Shown here piece after piece: positions 46,226 to 57,516 of a stretch of 64,000 nucleotides of DNA (positions are counted from its first letter, which is position 1; each line of letters opens with the position of its first letter). Where the stretch lies: the NCBI GenBank assembly GCA_019787685.1, contig JAHNUO010000010.1, positions 62,001 through 126,000 of the forward strand, read 5' to 3'. This DNA is from Chiua virens. Lineage: Eukaryota; Basidiomycota; Agaricomycetes; Boletales; Boletaceae. The notes beneath the pieces were generated by a model. The model was not told where the DNA came from. It saw nothing but the letters and a program-made list of their open reading frames with translations, and did not search any database. The position numbers and the translations under genes were made by a program.

Positions 46226-47834
46226 CAGTGACTCCCAAAACCGTTACAATGTTTAACCCTAACACAGTACACAAAGCACACTGCAATCACCCGTGGGAAT
46301 GTCACTTAGCATTGGTCAGACAAATAATAGTACACACTCCTGGCTGCCTATTGGTACCTGGATCATGTGATTTGAGCTGGTGGCTGTGGACATATGGCCA
46401 ATTTAAAACAGGAACTACATTGTAACAGTTTTGTCACTTTCATAATATTTGATGGGATCTGAATAAAACAAAAGGATTGTGGGTGCTATTTGGTTCTACA
46501 AACAAAGATACACATATAAACATAGTGTCTGAGTCTAAATATGTTCCCATGCTGCTTGTCTTTCAACCACTACCATCATGTGATCTCTCTGTCACTCAAA
46601 AAAATACCATCCTCTCTCAACTTGATTTTGACCATTCCATTGGCTCCATTGCCTCTAGCACAGGTGTCAGCACTGCTGATATCTGGAGGCTTCATTCCAA
46701 GGAGCATTCTGACCTTCAGAAGTCCATTGGAGGTCGCCCATCAAAGCTTTCTAATGCCAATGTCCGCCATGCTATTCGTCTTATCTTTAGCAACAAGGCA
46801 GAGAATGTAGTCCAAGTCACCAAAGCCCTCTCCACTATTACCAATCAGCCTCTTCATCCTAACACAGTTTGTCGTCACTTGAAAAAAGTTAGTATAAAGG
46901 CTGTAGTCAAGTCCAAACAATCTTTACTCTCTGCCAAGCATCACAAGGCTTGGTTGGACTTTGCCCATGCTTATAAATATTGGATGCTGGAGGACTGGAA
47001 ACAGGTGGTATGGTCTAATGAGACTAAGATCAATTGCCTTGGGTCAGATGGTTGCAAATGGGCATGGAAAAAGGCAGGAGAGGGCCTTAGTGATAGATTG
47101 ATTAAAGGAACTCTCAAGTTTGGAGGAAATTCTCTAATGTTATGGGGCTGTATGACTTGGGATGGCATTAGGTATGCTACTAAGATTGATGGTAGGATGG
47201 GTGGTGACCTTTACCTTCAAATTTTGAAGGATGAGCTCCAGGCTACCCTGGAGTTTTATGGTCTTAATCCTCCTGATACCATCTTTCAACAGGACAATGA
47301 CCCAAAGCATACTTGCAGGAGGGTCAAGGAGTGGCTAGAAACCAGGATTTCAGGACTATGGTGTGGCCTGCACAGTCTCCAGATCTCAATCCCATGGAAC
47401 ATATCTGGCTTTACCTCAAAAGGAAGCTTGCAAAGTGTGAAAACCCCCCTAAGGAGATAGAGGAGTTATGGAAAAGGACTCAGGAGGAATAGGACAAGAT
47501 ACCAGCTGAGGTGTGTCAGAAATTGATTAAAAGCATGCCTAAGAGGATTGAGGCAGTGCTTAAAGCCAAAGGAGGATACACAAAGTATTGATATATACCA
47601 AATACCCTATCTATTAACAAAAGTGACAAAACCGTTACAATGTAGTTCCTGTTTTAAATTGGCCATATCTCCACAGCCACTAGCTCAAATCACATGATCC
47701 AGGTACTAATAGGCAGCCAGGAGTGTGTACTATTATTTGTCTCACCAACGCTAAGTGACATTCCCACGGGTGATTGCAGTGTGCTTTGTGCACTGTGTTA
47801 GGGTTAAACATTGTAACAGTTTTGGGAGTCACTG
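46226..47834 (+). mobile_element. Tc1/mariner element b
   Basis: Inverted repeats of about 217 bp begin CAGTGACTCCCAAAAC and differ at about eight positions (roughly 96% identity by eye). They are flanked by TA at 46224-46225 and 47835-47836. As in the other elements, each repeat ends internally in an inverted copy of its outer motif. One nearly complete transposase frame lies inside. Confidence 0.94.
46546..47591 (+). pseudogene. Tc1/mariner transposase (element b)
   Basis: The open frame runs from 46477 to 47460, but similarity to the family starts near 46546 (MLLVFQPLPSCDLSV), which I take as the start. The helix-turn-helix part contains IGSIASSTGVSTADIWRL. The first catalytic site reads VVWSNETK, with asparagine where aspartate is required. 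The second, FQQDNDPKHT near 47286, is intact. A one-base loss near 47340 shifts the frame, so SPDLNPMEH-type sequence with the third residue is read in another phase. A TAG near 47490 adds a nonsense change before the end GYTKY-TGA. Confidence 0.92.
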
Positions 47835-47865
47835 TATGAAACTTTTCTCTAATTTCCAGGGTAAC

Positions 47866-48239
47866 TGTGATAATTTCAATGTTTCAACCCTTGATGGATT
47901 TCTTAATGTATTCTAACATATTACAACATAAACCATGCCTCATGTCAAGGCTGTCCAAAGGAACACATCCAATTAACTGTCACAATATTACACACTTACG
48001 CTTCTATCTTCATTTCCCTTGTTACTGACTCATCACAGCAGTGCAAGGCTATGCTCTTATCTATGTAATTAGTACTCAGTTTAGAAGTCCAACATCCATG
48101 TAGTATATAAACCCCAAGAATTGAAGCCAGAGGATTCTAACAAAATTCTCTTGGAGTTTTTGTTTCTTTGACTGGACTAAATCCCCTCTCACTTCATCCA
48201 CTACACTTTACAGTCTAGGCCTTGTTCTAGGTTGTTTCA
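47866..48239 (+). repeat. Gypsy-3 5' LTR
   Basis: A 374-bp LTR from TGTGATAATTTCAATG to GGTTGTTTCA, with TATATAAACCCC near 48100 as likely TATA element. It matches the 3' LTR at 54293 and the reversed solo LTR at 48746-49379 (CCTCATGTCAAGGCTGTCC is shared). Left flank is GTAAC. Confidence 0.82.
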
Positions 48240-48479
48240 TTAGAACTTTGTTGCATTATTTGCCATTGAACACTACTATCAAGTCCCTTCAACCTCATTA
48301 TAGCCCCCTTCAAGAAATAAATCAAGCAGCACATAAGTAAGTCACATACTTTGAAAGTCAAAGAGAAAGTCTAGCTCCCAATAAGTCATATCAAATTAAG
48401 ACTCAAGGTCTTTGAATGCAGAAGCAGACAGTGTACCTTTGGGTAGCTGAGTGTACTCTTAACTGAGACCACTCTCCCA

Positions 48480-48745
48480 GTGCCTGCCTTACCCCTCTCC
48501 ATTATTGTAGCTAAGGATATCTTCTATGAGTCCCACATCAATACCAATGTTCTTGACATGGCATACCTTGCAGAAGTTGTCACTCTTGAGGACCTTGATC
48601 CTGAGGATTGTACTGACAGAAACATCTTCCATGCTCTTCTAGAGCACTTCATCAGGGACATTCCCTCCTTCCCAGACTACTCCAGTGCCAGAGAGTCTAC
48701 CTGGTCTAACAGTCTGGCATTATAGTATCCTACTGAGGAACCAGA
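48480..48745 (+). pseudogene. Gypsy-3 gag, first segment
   Basis: An open frame of 81 codons (DMAYLAEVVTLEDLDPEDC, then HFIRDIPSFPDYSSA) starts at 48480, about 240 bp after the 5' LTR. After one stop it reaches YPTEEPD at the border of the inserted solo LTR, and the same phase seems to resume at 49380. This is the acidic N-terminal part of a gypsy gag. It has no hallmark motif of its own, so the call rests on position. Confidence 0.55.
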
Positions 48746-49379
48746 TATAACAACATAGAACAAATGTGGACTATGAGGGAACTTGTGGGAGGTTGTAGTC
48801 AGTGTTAAGAGGATAAATGCAAGTGGAGTCTGATGAGTGAGGTGAGAACTATGGAGGAAGACTCAGTCAGAGACTATTGGGAGAAAACCCAAAGGTGAAC
48901 TTTGTTAGAGTTTCCTGGGTGCTGGATTCAAGTCTTATATACTAAAAGTACATCGGAGTTCTAATCTGAGTATGAATTACATAGATAAGGAATATTGTCC
49001 TGATTGGATGATAAGGTGAGAATACATGAGGTATCAGCATGTATGTGAGTCATAGATAAAAACAATGCTGTAACAATGTGGTATAAGCATGTTATGAGAT
49101 AAGCACTGCTTTAATAATAGACATGAGTCATATGGAATCATAGATAAGAGATAATGTGTGAATACACATGTGTTGTGCATGGGTTATGACAGCATGTGAT
49201 AACATGTGTCTAATGATGATGATATAAATATCATGATGTGGCAGCCAATGAGGTTAGGTCCTGAGGACAGCCTTGACATGAGGCGAAGTGTGCCATAATA
49301 GATAATGAAGTATCTTGTATAATAGAGTAGAGCTTGAGTAGGAAGGCGAAAAGATAAGGAGTGAAACATGATTGTAACA
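48746..49379 (-). repeat. Solo LTR of a gypsy-3 relative, target duplication CCAGA
   Basis: A 634-bp reversed LTR starts TGTTACAATCATG at 49379 (minus strand) and ends at 48746. CCAGA flanks it at 48741-48745 and 49380-49384. It shares the CTCATGTCAAGGCTGTCC, CTTATCTATGTAATT and TATATAA blocks with the gypsy-3 LTR but is longer, so it is a distinct subfamily. It sits inside gypsy-3 gag. Confidence 0.88.
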
Positions 49380-49384
49380 CCAGA

Positions 49385-50943
49385 GGTGAAAAGAGAAATC
49401 TCACCAATCATTCTCTCACTCCATGTACCTTCCCCATGTATCAAATGTGAGAGAGAAAGTCAGAAGGAAGTACAGGAGACCCAAACAACTATATCACTCC
49501 TGTGGAATAAAGGAGAATACAACTCAGAGATAGATACATATATAAATGGTTACCCTAGACTAAGAGCCAGGAATGTGTTCAAAACTCCTAGGAGATATCT
49601 TCAGGAAATAATATATGTTTTTTTATGCACTCCTTATCTCCGTCTTCATAATCACAATAACTGTTATCATTGGTTTCTACCACATTGCCAAAAACCTTAT
49701 CGACTATCAACAATCCTTGAACTTCAGGTTTCAATTAAATGAAAACACATTCATCTTCACCCTATACTCACCCTATGAGCAATAGCAAGCCAAAGAAGTT
49801 CATTACCACTTCACTCCCACTATCACCAATACCGCCTGGCAAGCACTGGTTAATGCAGGTGATTGGGATAACAACTCAAACAACTAAAATATGTCATTCA
49901 ACTTTACTATGGCTACAGCCCAGATGAATGATACTAACTGAACTATGCAAGACTGCTTCATTGTGGCTACTTTTCTTATCAGTGAACTTTTCATGCTCAT
50001 CTACAACCTTCAGAATGCCCCAAGGAACCCCTCCAAAGTTGAAATCTTTATAGACCCTGGGATCTTTGACAGAGAAACCACTAGATTCAAAGAATGGTGG
50101 GCAAAGATTAAAGAATGGATTAATATAAACCAAATGTCTATCCCACCCAGCTCATACTCAGCCATGGTCCCCATCCTATCTAGCCTAAAAGGACAGAAAG
50201 CTTCATAGTTTGCCAAAACTCACTTAGCACAAGGAAACACCCTAACATAGGGACAACTTGTCATTGACATAGAAGGAATGTTTCAACAAAACAACAAGGT
50301 AGGCTGGGCTTGAACCAAGCTAGAACACCTTGTACAAGGAATCACAAGGGTAGAGGAATCTCTATGGCATCAAGCCAAAATCAACCCCTCTCATGCCATT
50401 AGACTCCTTGAGGCAAACACAGCCCATAGTCTCATCTATCAAATCTTCAGGAATGGCACAAGAATCACCCTGAAAGAACCAATGTGGTGTGATCCATTAG
50501 CACCCAAATATGAAAGTGACTGCAATAAAGCTGTCACAAATTACCTAGCCTTGATAAGACAAGTGGGGAACTCTCTTGAAGCTCTAAACTTCATCCACAG
50601 AGAAAGGAAATCCTCACATAAAAGGGACCCAACACAATGGACATAGGGCCTACCACTTATGAGAAAGATGAAGAAGGATGGTTCACCAGCAGAGAAGTAA
50701 AGCATGTGGGAAAAAGAATCCCCAAATGCTATAACTGCAAGGAGACAGGACATTATCTAAAAATGTGTCCCAAACCCAAAGTGCAATGCAGTGAATACAA
50801 GTACTATGCCAGAAACCACAAGGCATTGTGTTTCCAGACAAAAAGGGCACAATCCACTAAAAAGGAAGAGAAGCAAACCATTTCCACTACTTCCTCTTCT
50901 ACCCCATCTATACCAGCTAAGGACCCCTTTGCTGCCATATGAG
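49385..50943 (+). pseudogene. Gypsy-3 gag, capsid and zinc knuckle
   Basis: After the solo LTR, frames continue through VEIFIDPGIFDRETTRFKEW near 50037-50095, the capsid (Retrotrans_gag-like) start. A stop-ridden middle follows. At 50637-50942 a frame contains CYNCKETGHYLKMC, an intact CCHC knuckle that binds element RNA. It ends with a serine-threonine-rich tail and TGA. At least four stops lie between capsid and knuckle. Confidence 0.82.
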
Positions 50944-51057
50944 GGATGACACCCAAGGAAGTGCAGGCATATTATTTCAACATGTATAAAACAAGAATAA
51001 AAAGGAAAAAGACAAAGTGAACTGAGTAAACTGGGATCTCACATTCACCAAACCCTT

Positions 51058-54000
51058 TTGAAAGAAGATGAAAACTCTATCTCATTAGGTTTCAACTTTA
51101 AATATTCATCCAATAAAACTCTTAAGCAAGAAGATAAACTGCTAAAAATAGAAAAACAACAGAAAACTGTTAACAGCATTTCTCACAAGCACAGTAGACA
51201 CAATAGTCCCATGCTTAATTCTGTCACAACAAAAATACCTGATGGGTGGTCTTTCATTAGATCTATCTATATGGAAAAACAAATCTTCTTGCTAATTCTA
51301 GTATCCCTAGTAAATCAAATTGGCTATGTTGATGCAAAGCATTATTAGACAGTGGAGCTAACATGATCTTCATACATACATGAGGACTATGTCATTAAAT
51401 ACAATCTCCCACATCACAAATTTCCACAATCAATATAAGTCTTTAATGTGGACAGAACCAAGAATGAAGCAGGCTCCATAAGTCATGCTACCTAGATCCT
51501 GATCAATTAGATGCCGAAATTACCAACATTGGAAAGAATGACCTTATCCTCGGATTCACATGGTTAAAGCACCACAACCTCCATATAGACTGGATGTCAG
51601 GAATGGTTATAATGTGGGGATGCCCTGAGTCATGTCGCTCACAAGACAAAGACAATGTCTTGGATTCCATAATCACAGAAGAACTTGCTTCTGCAAACTC
51701 AATAGCAGAAGCTCATGTTTTTTCTGCTAACATGGAAACTCCACCTTCTCCTCCTGAGGAATGCACTCTTGAAGAGATGGTTCCATGAGAATATGCAAAA
51801 TTATTTGGAAAAACAGAGTCTAAAAGAATCCTGCTGCATAAACCATGGGATCACAGCATTGACCTAAAAGAGTCTTTCATTCCAAAGAAGGGTTGCTGAA
51901 TACCTCTCTCTCTGTTACCAAACAAGAGGAGGTTTCCACATTCATTGATGACCAATTAAATAAAGGTTGTATCAGACCCTCTAAATCTGAACAGACATCC
52001 ATGGCATTCTTTATCCCAAGAAAGACAGAAAGAAACACATGGTTCAGAACTACTGATGCCTAAATGAACATACAAGCAAAAATAATTATCTCTTGCCACT
52101 CGTATTGCAGCTTGTGGACAAACTAAAAGATGCTAAGCTATTTACCAAAATGGATCTCTAATAGGGGAAATACAATAATGTTATCAAAGAAGGCAATGAA
52201 TGGAAAGCAGCCTTTGTCTGCCACCAGTTCATTTGAACCCATCATCATATACTTCAGATTATGCAACTCCCCCACCACATTCCAAACCATGATGAATAAA
52301 ATCTTTCCTGATATGAATGGCATCATTGTCATTTACATCAATGATCTTATGATATTCACAAATACTGATAATTATGAAGAACATCACAAAATTGTGCTCA
52401 AAGTGCTAAAATGCCTTCAAGATAATGATCTATACATAAAACCAGAAAAATGCTTCTTCCATATAAAAGAAATGGACTTCCTTGGAATGATCGTGAGCAC
52501 TAACAGAATAAAAATGAACAACAAAAAGACCAAAGGAGTAACTGAATGGCCTGTTCCTTTCTCAGTCAAACATGTTCACAGTTTCCTTGGACTTGTCAAC
52601 TTCTATCACAGGTTCATTAAAGATTATGGAAAATTTGCATGTCCCTTACATGACCTAACTAAGAAAGCTCAGAAATTTGAATGGACCTTCACTTGTGACA
52701 AAGCTTTCCATATGCTAAAACAGGCATTTATGACAGCTCTTATCCTTATTTATCCAGATCAGAATGCCAAATATCATATCAAATGCAATTCATCATCAGA
52801 TTTTGCTACTAGAGCAGTCCTATCTTTAGAAAAAGAAGGATTATGGCACCCTGTTGCTTATAATAGCCACTCTATGATCCCAGAAGAACGGAACTACCCA
52901 ATAGCCTATAAAGAAATGCTCTTGGTTATCTGTTCACTCGAACTATGGTACCATATCTAGAAGGTGCAAAACATGAATTTGAAATATAGAATGACCACCA
53001 AAACCTGACATGGCTCATGACTTACCAAGATCTTAACCAAAGACAAGTGAGATAGGCCCATTATCTCATGCTTTAACTTCACTTGGCACCACAGGTGTAA
53101 TTGTGGGAAAAGCAGATGCATTAAGCAGATGAGAAGATCACATGATTGGAATTGAAGACAATAACAAAGGTATCATTCTCATGGATCTATCTAAGATTCG
53201 ATCAGCTGTCACTCTCCTTTACAATAGCAATCAATTTCTCTCTGACATACAGCATGAAACTATGAAATTATCACCTAATGCCATGAAACCTCTTTTATCT
53301 ATTAAATATTCAGTCAAGGACACCTTCCTTAGAAAGGGGGGTAGAATCTTCATTTCTGATGCTTTATGCACAAAATCCATAACCATGTTTCATGACACAC
53401 CTGAAGCCAGACACCCTGGTTACAACAAAACTTTAGAACTTCTTTCCCAAACCTATATTTGACCTCAAATAAACAAAGAAGTCAAAACTTATGTCTCACA
53501 TTGTGAAAGATGTGCTTGTTTGTCTCCTGCAATCCTTAGAAACTCTGTCATTACGATGGGAAGATATCTTAGTAGATTTTATCACAGATCTCCCACTTTT
53601 GCACTCCTATGATTCCATTCTCATGGTTGTGGATCAGTCAAATTCATTCCCTACCACAAAATATGCTCATTTATGGATCTTGCCAAATTATATCTCTTAC
53701 ACATATGAAAACATCATGGCCTCCCTAAAACCATCATATCAGATAGAGGACCACAATTCACTTCCCAACTTATGAAAGATATATGCTCAGGGTTAAAAAT
53801 AACACTCAAATTAAGCACTACACATTATCCACAAACACATGGACTATCAGAATGAATGGAGCAAGAAGTACAACAATATCTTTGCATGTTCTGTGCAGAG
53901 AAGGATAATACATGGTCCAATTGGCTCCCCTTAGCCCAATTCTCATACAACAGCAAGAAACACACTGCTACTAAATTTCTGCTGCTCAGAATTTTATCAT

Positions 54001-54180
54001 GGACTTCTCTGAGATTCTAGAGCAAACGAAATCTAATATAGACAAAGCAGCAGAACATATGAAAAATGTTGTAGATAAATTAAGATCAGAATCCCCTTCC
54101 TATGAGAAAGGTGATAAGGTCTGGCTCTTGATACAAAACCTAAAAATAAAGCAAAACCACATATATGAAATTTAACTCCA
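51058..54180 (+). pseudogene. Gypsy-3 pol: protease, RT, RNase H, integrase
   Basis: The protease site LLDSGANMIF is at 51344-51373, followed by NDLILGFTWLKHHNLHIDW near 51538-51595. RT starts near 51850 (HSIDLKESFIPKKG). The long frame 52130-52960 holds FRLCNSPTTFQTMMNKI, the catalytic site YINDLMIF (one aspartate lost), FLGMIVSTNRIKM, VHSFLGLVNFYHRFIKDY, and an RNase H start with HPVAYNSHSMIPEERNYP. The integrase zinc region (TPEARHPGYNKTLEL, then HCERC) spans 53400-53515, and the core start DILVDFITDLPLL is near 53567. The remainder to 54180 is shattered, and I see no chromodomain. It is CpG-poor throughout. Confidence 0.92.
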
Positions 54181-54292
54181 TGTTCTGAAACTATGAACAA
54201 GCAACTGAACCCAAACTCAATAATAGTTTAGGAATTCACCATTTAAACTATAAAACAGATCATCCGGAGTCTGATTATCAGACAGGAGGTAG

Positions 54293-54547
54293 TGTTATGA
54301 TTTCAGTGTTTCAACCCTTAACAGATTTCACCTTCAATCTATTCTAAGATATTATGACATAAACCATGCCTCATGTCAATGCTGTCTAAAGGAACACATC
54401 CAATTAATTGCCACAATATCACACATTTACACTTCTATCTTTCATTTTTCTTATCACTGACTCATTACAGCAGTGCAAGGCTATGCTCTTATCTATAACT
54501 CATTACAACTCATACCTTATCATCCAATAGGATGCTTTATGCTTATC
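54293..54547 (+). repeat. Gypsy-3 3' LTR, interrupted
   Basis: It begins TGTTATGATTTCAGTG at 54293 after the purine-rich GACAGGAGGTAG, and matches the 5' LTR to CTTATC at 54547. There Tc1/mariner element f inserted at a TA. The distal part of the LTR is not found on the other side. Confidence 0.85.
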
Positions 54548-54959
54548 TACAGTGACTCCAAAAACCATTGCAATAACTAAATGCAACACAGTGTGCGAAG
54601 TGCACTGCAAACATGGGTGAGAGTTTCACTTAGGTTGGGTAGGATGAAAGATAGTACTCCTGCTTGGCTACAAAATGGCCCTTGGGTCATGTGATTTGGT
54701 TCACAGGATCCCAAGATATGAATATTTTAAATCAATGACCCCATTGCAACAGTTTTTGTACTTTTAATTTGAGACATAGGATCTCATATTTACCAGTGGA
54801 TATTTGGTCTTGTTTGGTGCTACAAACAAAGATATACATGACTACATTATATCTGAGTTTGAAAATCTTCACACACTGTGTGACTTCATGCTTACATTAC
54901 CATAAGATGTCTTTTTTCCCTTAAGAGAGTAATCAAGCTCTCTTGAGATGCTGCCAAGG

Positions 54960-55440
54960 CTATTCAGAGGAGTTTGGGTTCAGAGAGTGTATAGACCATG
55001 TCACAGACCCACATCACCACTTATTATGCCATTGCTGGATCTTTTAAAAGGATACTTGACATTATTATCTTGTTGAAAAATGCTATTAATGAAATTCCAC
55101 CTATAATATTTTATGGTATGCTATAAGTCATCCTTCAAAATCTGAATGAAAATATGACCATTGATCATACCCTGTGTTTTGGAAGCATATCCAACTCTCT
55201 ATCAAGTGATACAGCTTCATATCATGAAGAAAAGACACCTAAACATTATTGCTTCTACTGCTAGTCTATTACTACAGCCTCTGACATGGTTTTTTATATA
55301 ATGATATGCTCTTTTCTTATCCTAGGTAATCATTCTGACATAGTCAGAGTATGTTATGTTCATCTAGCCCTCTGTAGTCCTCTTCTTGTGAGCATAGACC
55401 AGGTCTCCTAATGACTAATTCCAAGAAAGGGTCATTGTTT
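54960..55440 (-). pseudogene. Tc1/mariner transposase relic (element f)
   Basis: Minus-strand fragments include MINGHIFIQILKDDL near 55110-55160 and NSIFQQDNNVKY near 55055-55090, the regions around the second catalytic aspartate. Upstream pieces near 55300-55340 are barely recognisable. The part with the first catalytic site is not seen and may lie beyond element c. All frames are broken. Confidence 0.65.
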
Positions 55441-55457
55441 CTTGGCTACAATTTGTA

Positions 55458-57050
55458 CAGTGAGCAACAAAACTGATGCAATGTTTGTAGCATTTTGATT
55501 GAAGCATGAATATTGAGAGCCCTGTTGATGCTAGACCCCCTAACCTAGGTATCATTGGGAAGCCCTGATCAAGGGCTTTCCAATGGTATATGGGTTTATT
55601 ATGTAATGCTTACTATATCGGGAAATATTTCGAAATTGATGTGAGGTACTCATTGCATCAGTTTTGTTGCTGACACTCTAAAGTATTCAAAATGCATATT
55701 GCAAGTGGTTATTACATAAGCAATGGATCATGTGACATGTAATAAGTTCAACATGATACAAACAAACACACACACTATCACTTTGTCCATAACCACCATC
55801 ATGAAATCTCTTTCAGTTGACCAAACTCATCATATTATCTCTCTCTTGGAATTGGGACAATCAACCCATCAAATTGCTCAATCTACTGGTCTCAACCAAT
55901 CTACTATTAGTAGACTCAGGTCCAAACATCTTCCCAACCTACCCAAAGCCTCTGGTGGTTGTCCTTCCATCATTTCTCCTACTAATATATGTCATGCTAT
56001 TCATCTTATTGAATCTGGGAAGGCTGAGAATGCAGCTCAGGTGACCAAAACACTTCAAGAAGTGAAGAACCATTCTATCTCCCCCCAGACCATCTGCCGC
56101 CACTTGAAGAAAGCTGGTATGAAGGCTGTAGTGAAGCAAAAACGCCCTCTTCTTGCCTAGCATCATAGGAGAGCAAGGATGGACTTTGCTCTAAGCCATC
56201 AGCATTGGACTGTTGAGGACTGGAAGCGAGTTATATGGTCAGATGAGACCAAAATTAATCGCATTGGGTCAGATGGCTGGAAAAGGGCATGGAAAAGGGC
56301 AGGAGAGGGTCTTAGTGACAGGATTGTGGAGGGAACAGTTAAGTTTGGGGAAGGATCAGTGATGCTATGGGGCTGTATGACCTGGGAAGGTGTTGGAATG
56401 GCTTGCAAGATTGATGGTAAGATGGATGCTGATCTCTATGTGCAGATTTTGGAGGATGAACTCCAACAAACTCTGGTGGATTATGGATTTTCCCCAGAAG
56501 ACATTATCTTCCAGCAATATAATGACCCCAAGCACACCAGTAGGAAGGCTAGGGAGTGGCTTGATGACCATGAATTTGAGGTCATGGTATGGCCTGCTCA
56601 GTCTCCAGACCTTAATCCCATAGAACATCTATGGTTTCTCCTCAAAAGAAGACTTGCAGAGTATCCTGAGCCAGCTAAGGGGATATTGGAACTTTGGGAG
56701 AGGATTAAAGTGGAATGGTATAAGATTGGGGTGGAGGAGTGTCAGAGATTGATTGAGAGCATGCCTAGAAGAGTTCAGGAGGTCATCAAAGCCAAAGGAG
56801 GATACACTTCATACTAATTTGTGATACCCATATACCAGCAACAAAACTGATGCAATGAGTACCTCACATCAATTTCGAAATATTTCCCGATATAGTAAGC
56901 ATTACATAATAAACCCATATACCATTGGAAAGCCCTTGATCAGGGCTTCCCAATGATACCTAGGTTAGGGGGTCTAGCATCAACAGGGCTCTCAATATTC
57001 ATGCTTCAATCAAAATGCTACAAACATTGCATCAGTTTTGTTGCTCACTG
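55458..57050 (+). mobile_element. Tc1/mariner element c, youngest copy
   Basis: A 1,593-bp element flanked by TA at 55456-55457 and 57051-57052. Its ~213-bp inverted repeats (CAGTGAGCAACAAAAC outer end) are identical to each other by eye. It is nested in element f, itself nested in the gypsy-3 3' LTR. Identical repeats point to a recent insertion. Confidence 0.96.
55801..56817 (+). pseudogene. Tc1/mariner transposase (element c), two inactivating changes
   Basis: The frame of 338 codons starts ATG at 55801 and ends GGYTSY-TAA. The DNA-binding part includes THQIAQSTGLNQSTISRL and later TICRHLKKAGMKAVVK. The first catalytic aspartate is in VIWSDETK (codon 56242-56244) and the glutamate in [11 protein letters not shown] is present. 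The frame is broken by TAG at 56158-56160, where relatives have lysine, and the second catalytic aspartate is tyrosine (codon 56518-56520 in FQQYNDPKHT). There are no frameshifts. It is the best-preserved transposase in the window, but this copy cannot make an active enzyme. Confidence 0.95.
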
Positions 57051-57516
57051 TATATCAAGGATTTAAGTCAAAGTGAACAGTATTATAATACATGGAATGT
57101 TTAGTGACATTTAAGAGTATTTTAATGATGTTGGACAGTATGTTCCATCTTACAAATTGACATAAAATAATGAACAAAACAAGTGGTAGTAGAAGAAAGT
57201 TTGAATACATGACCACTAATGGACTTTATGAGGTCTGGATACCCTGGGAGATCACACCAGCATATGAATAAGTAATGAGACCTATGCCTACTCTGTCAGT
57301 ATCCTGAGAATATGGTTAGAAAGTTTAATTACTCTTCTAAGGGAAGAAAGACATCTTATGGTGATGTAAGCACGAAGTCACAGTGTGTGAAGATTTTCAA
57401 ACTCAGATATAATGTAGTCATGTATATCTTTGTTTGTAGCACCAAACAAGACCAAATATCTACTGGTAAATATGAGATCCTATGTCTTAAATTAAAAGTA
57501 TAAAAACTATTGCACC

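Larger units (their letters stand above)
54550..57514 (-). mobile_element. Tc1/mariner element f, hosting element c
   Basis: The left end CAGTGACTCCAAAAACC follows TA at 54548-54549. The inner part of its inverted repeat and the adjacent ~170 bp recur reversed at 57318-57514, so the element spans 54550 to about 57514. The outer half of the right repeat is cut off where copia-B begins at 57517. Element c (55458-57050) sits inside it. Confidence 0.82.
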
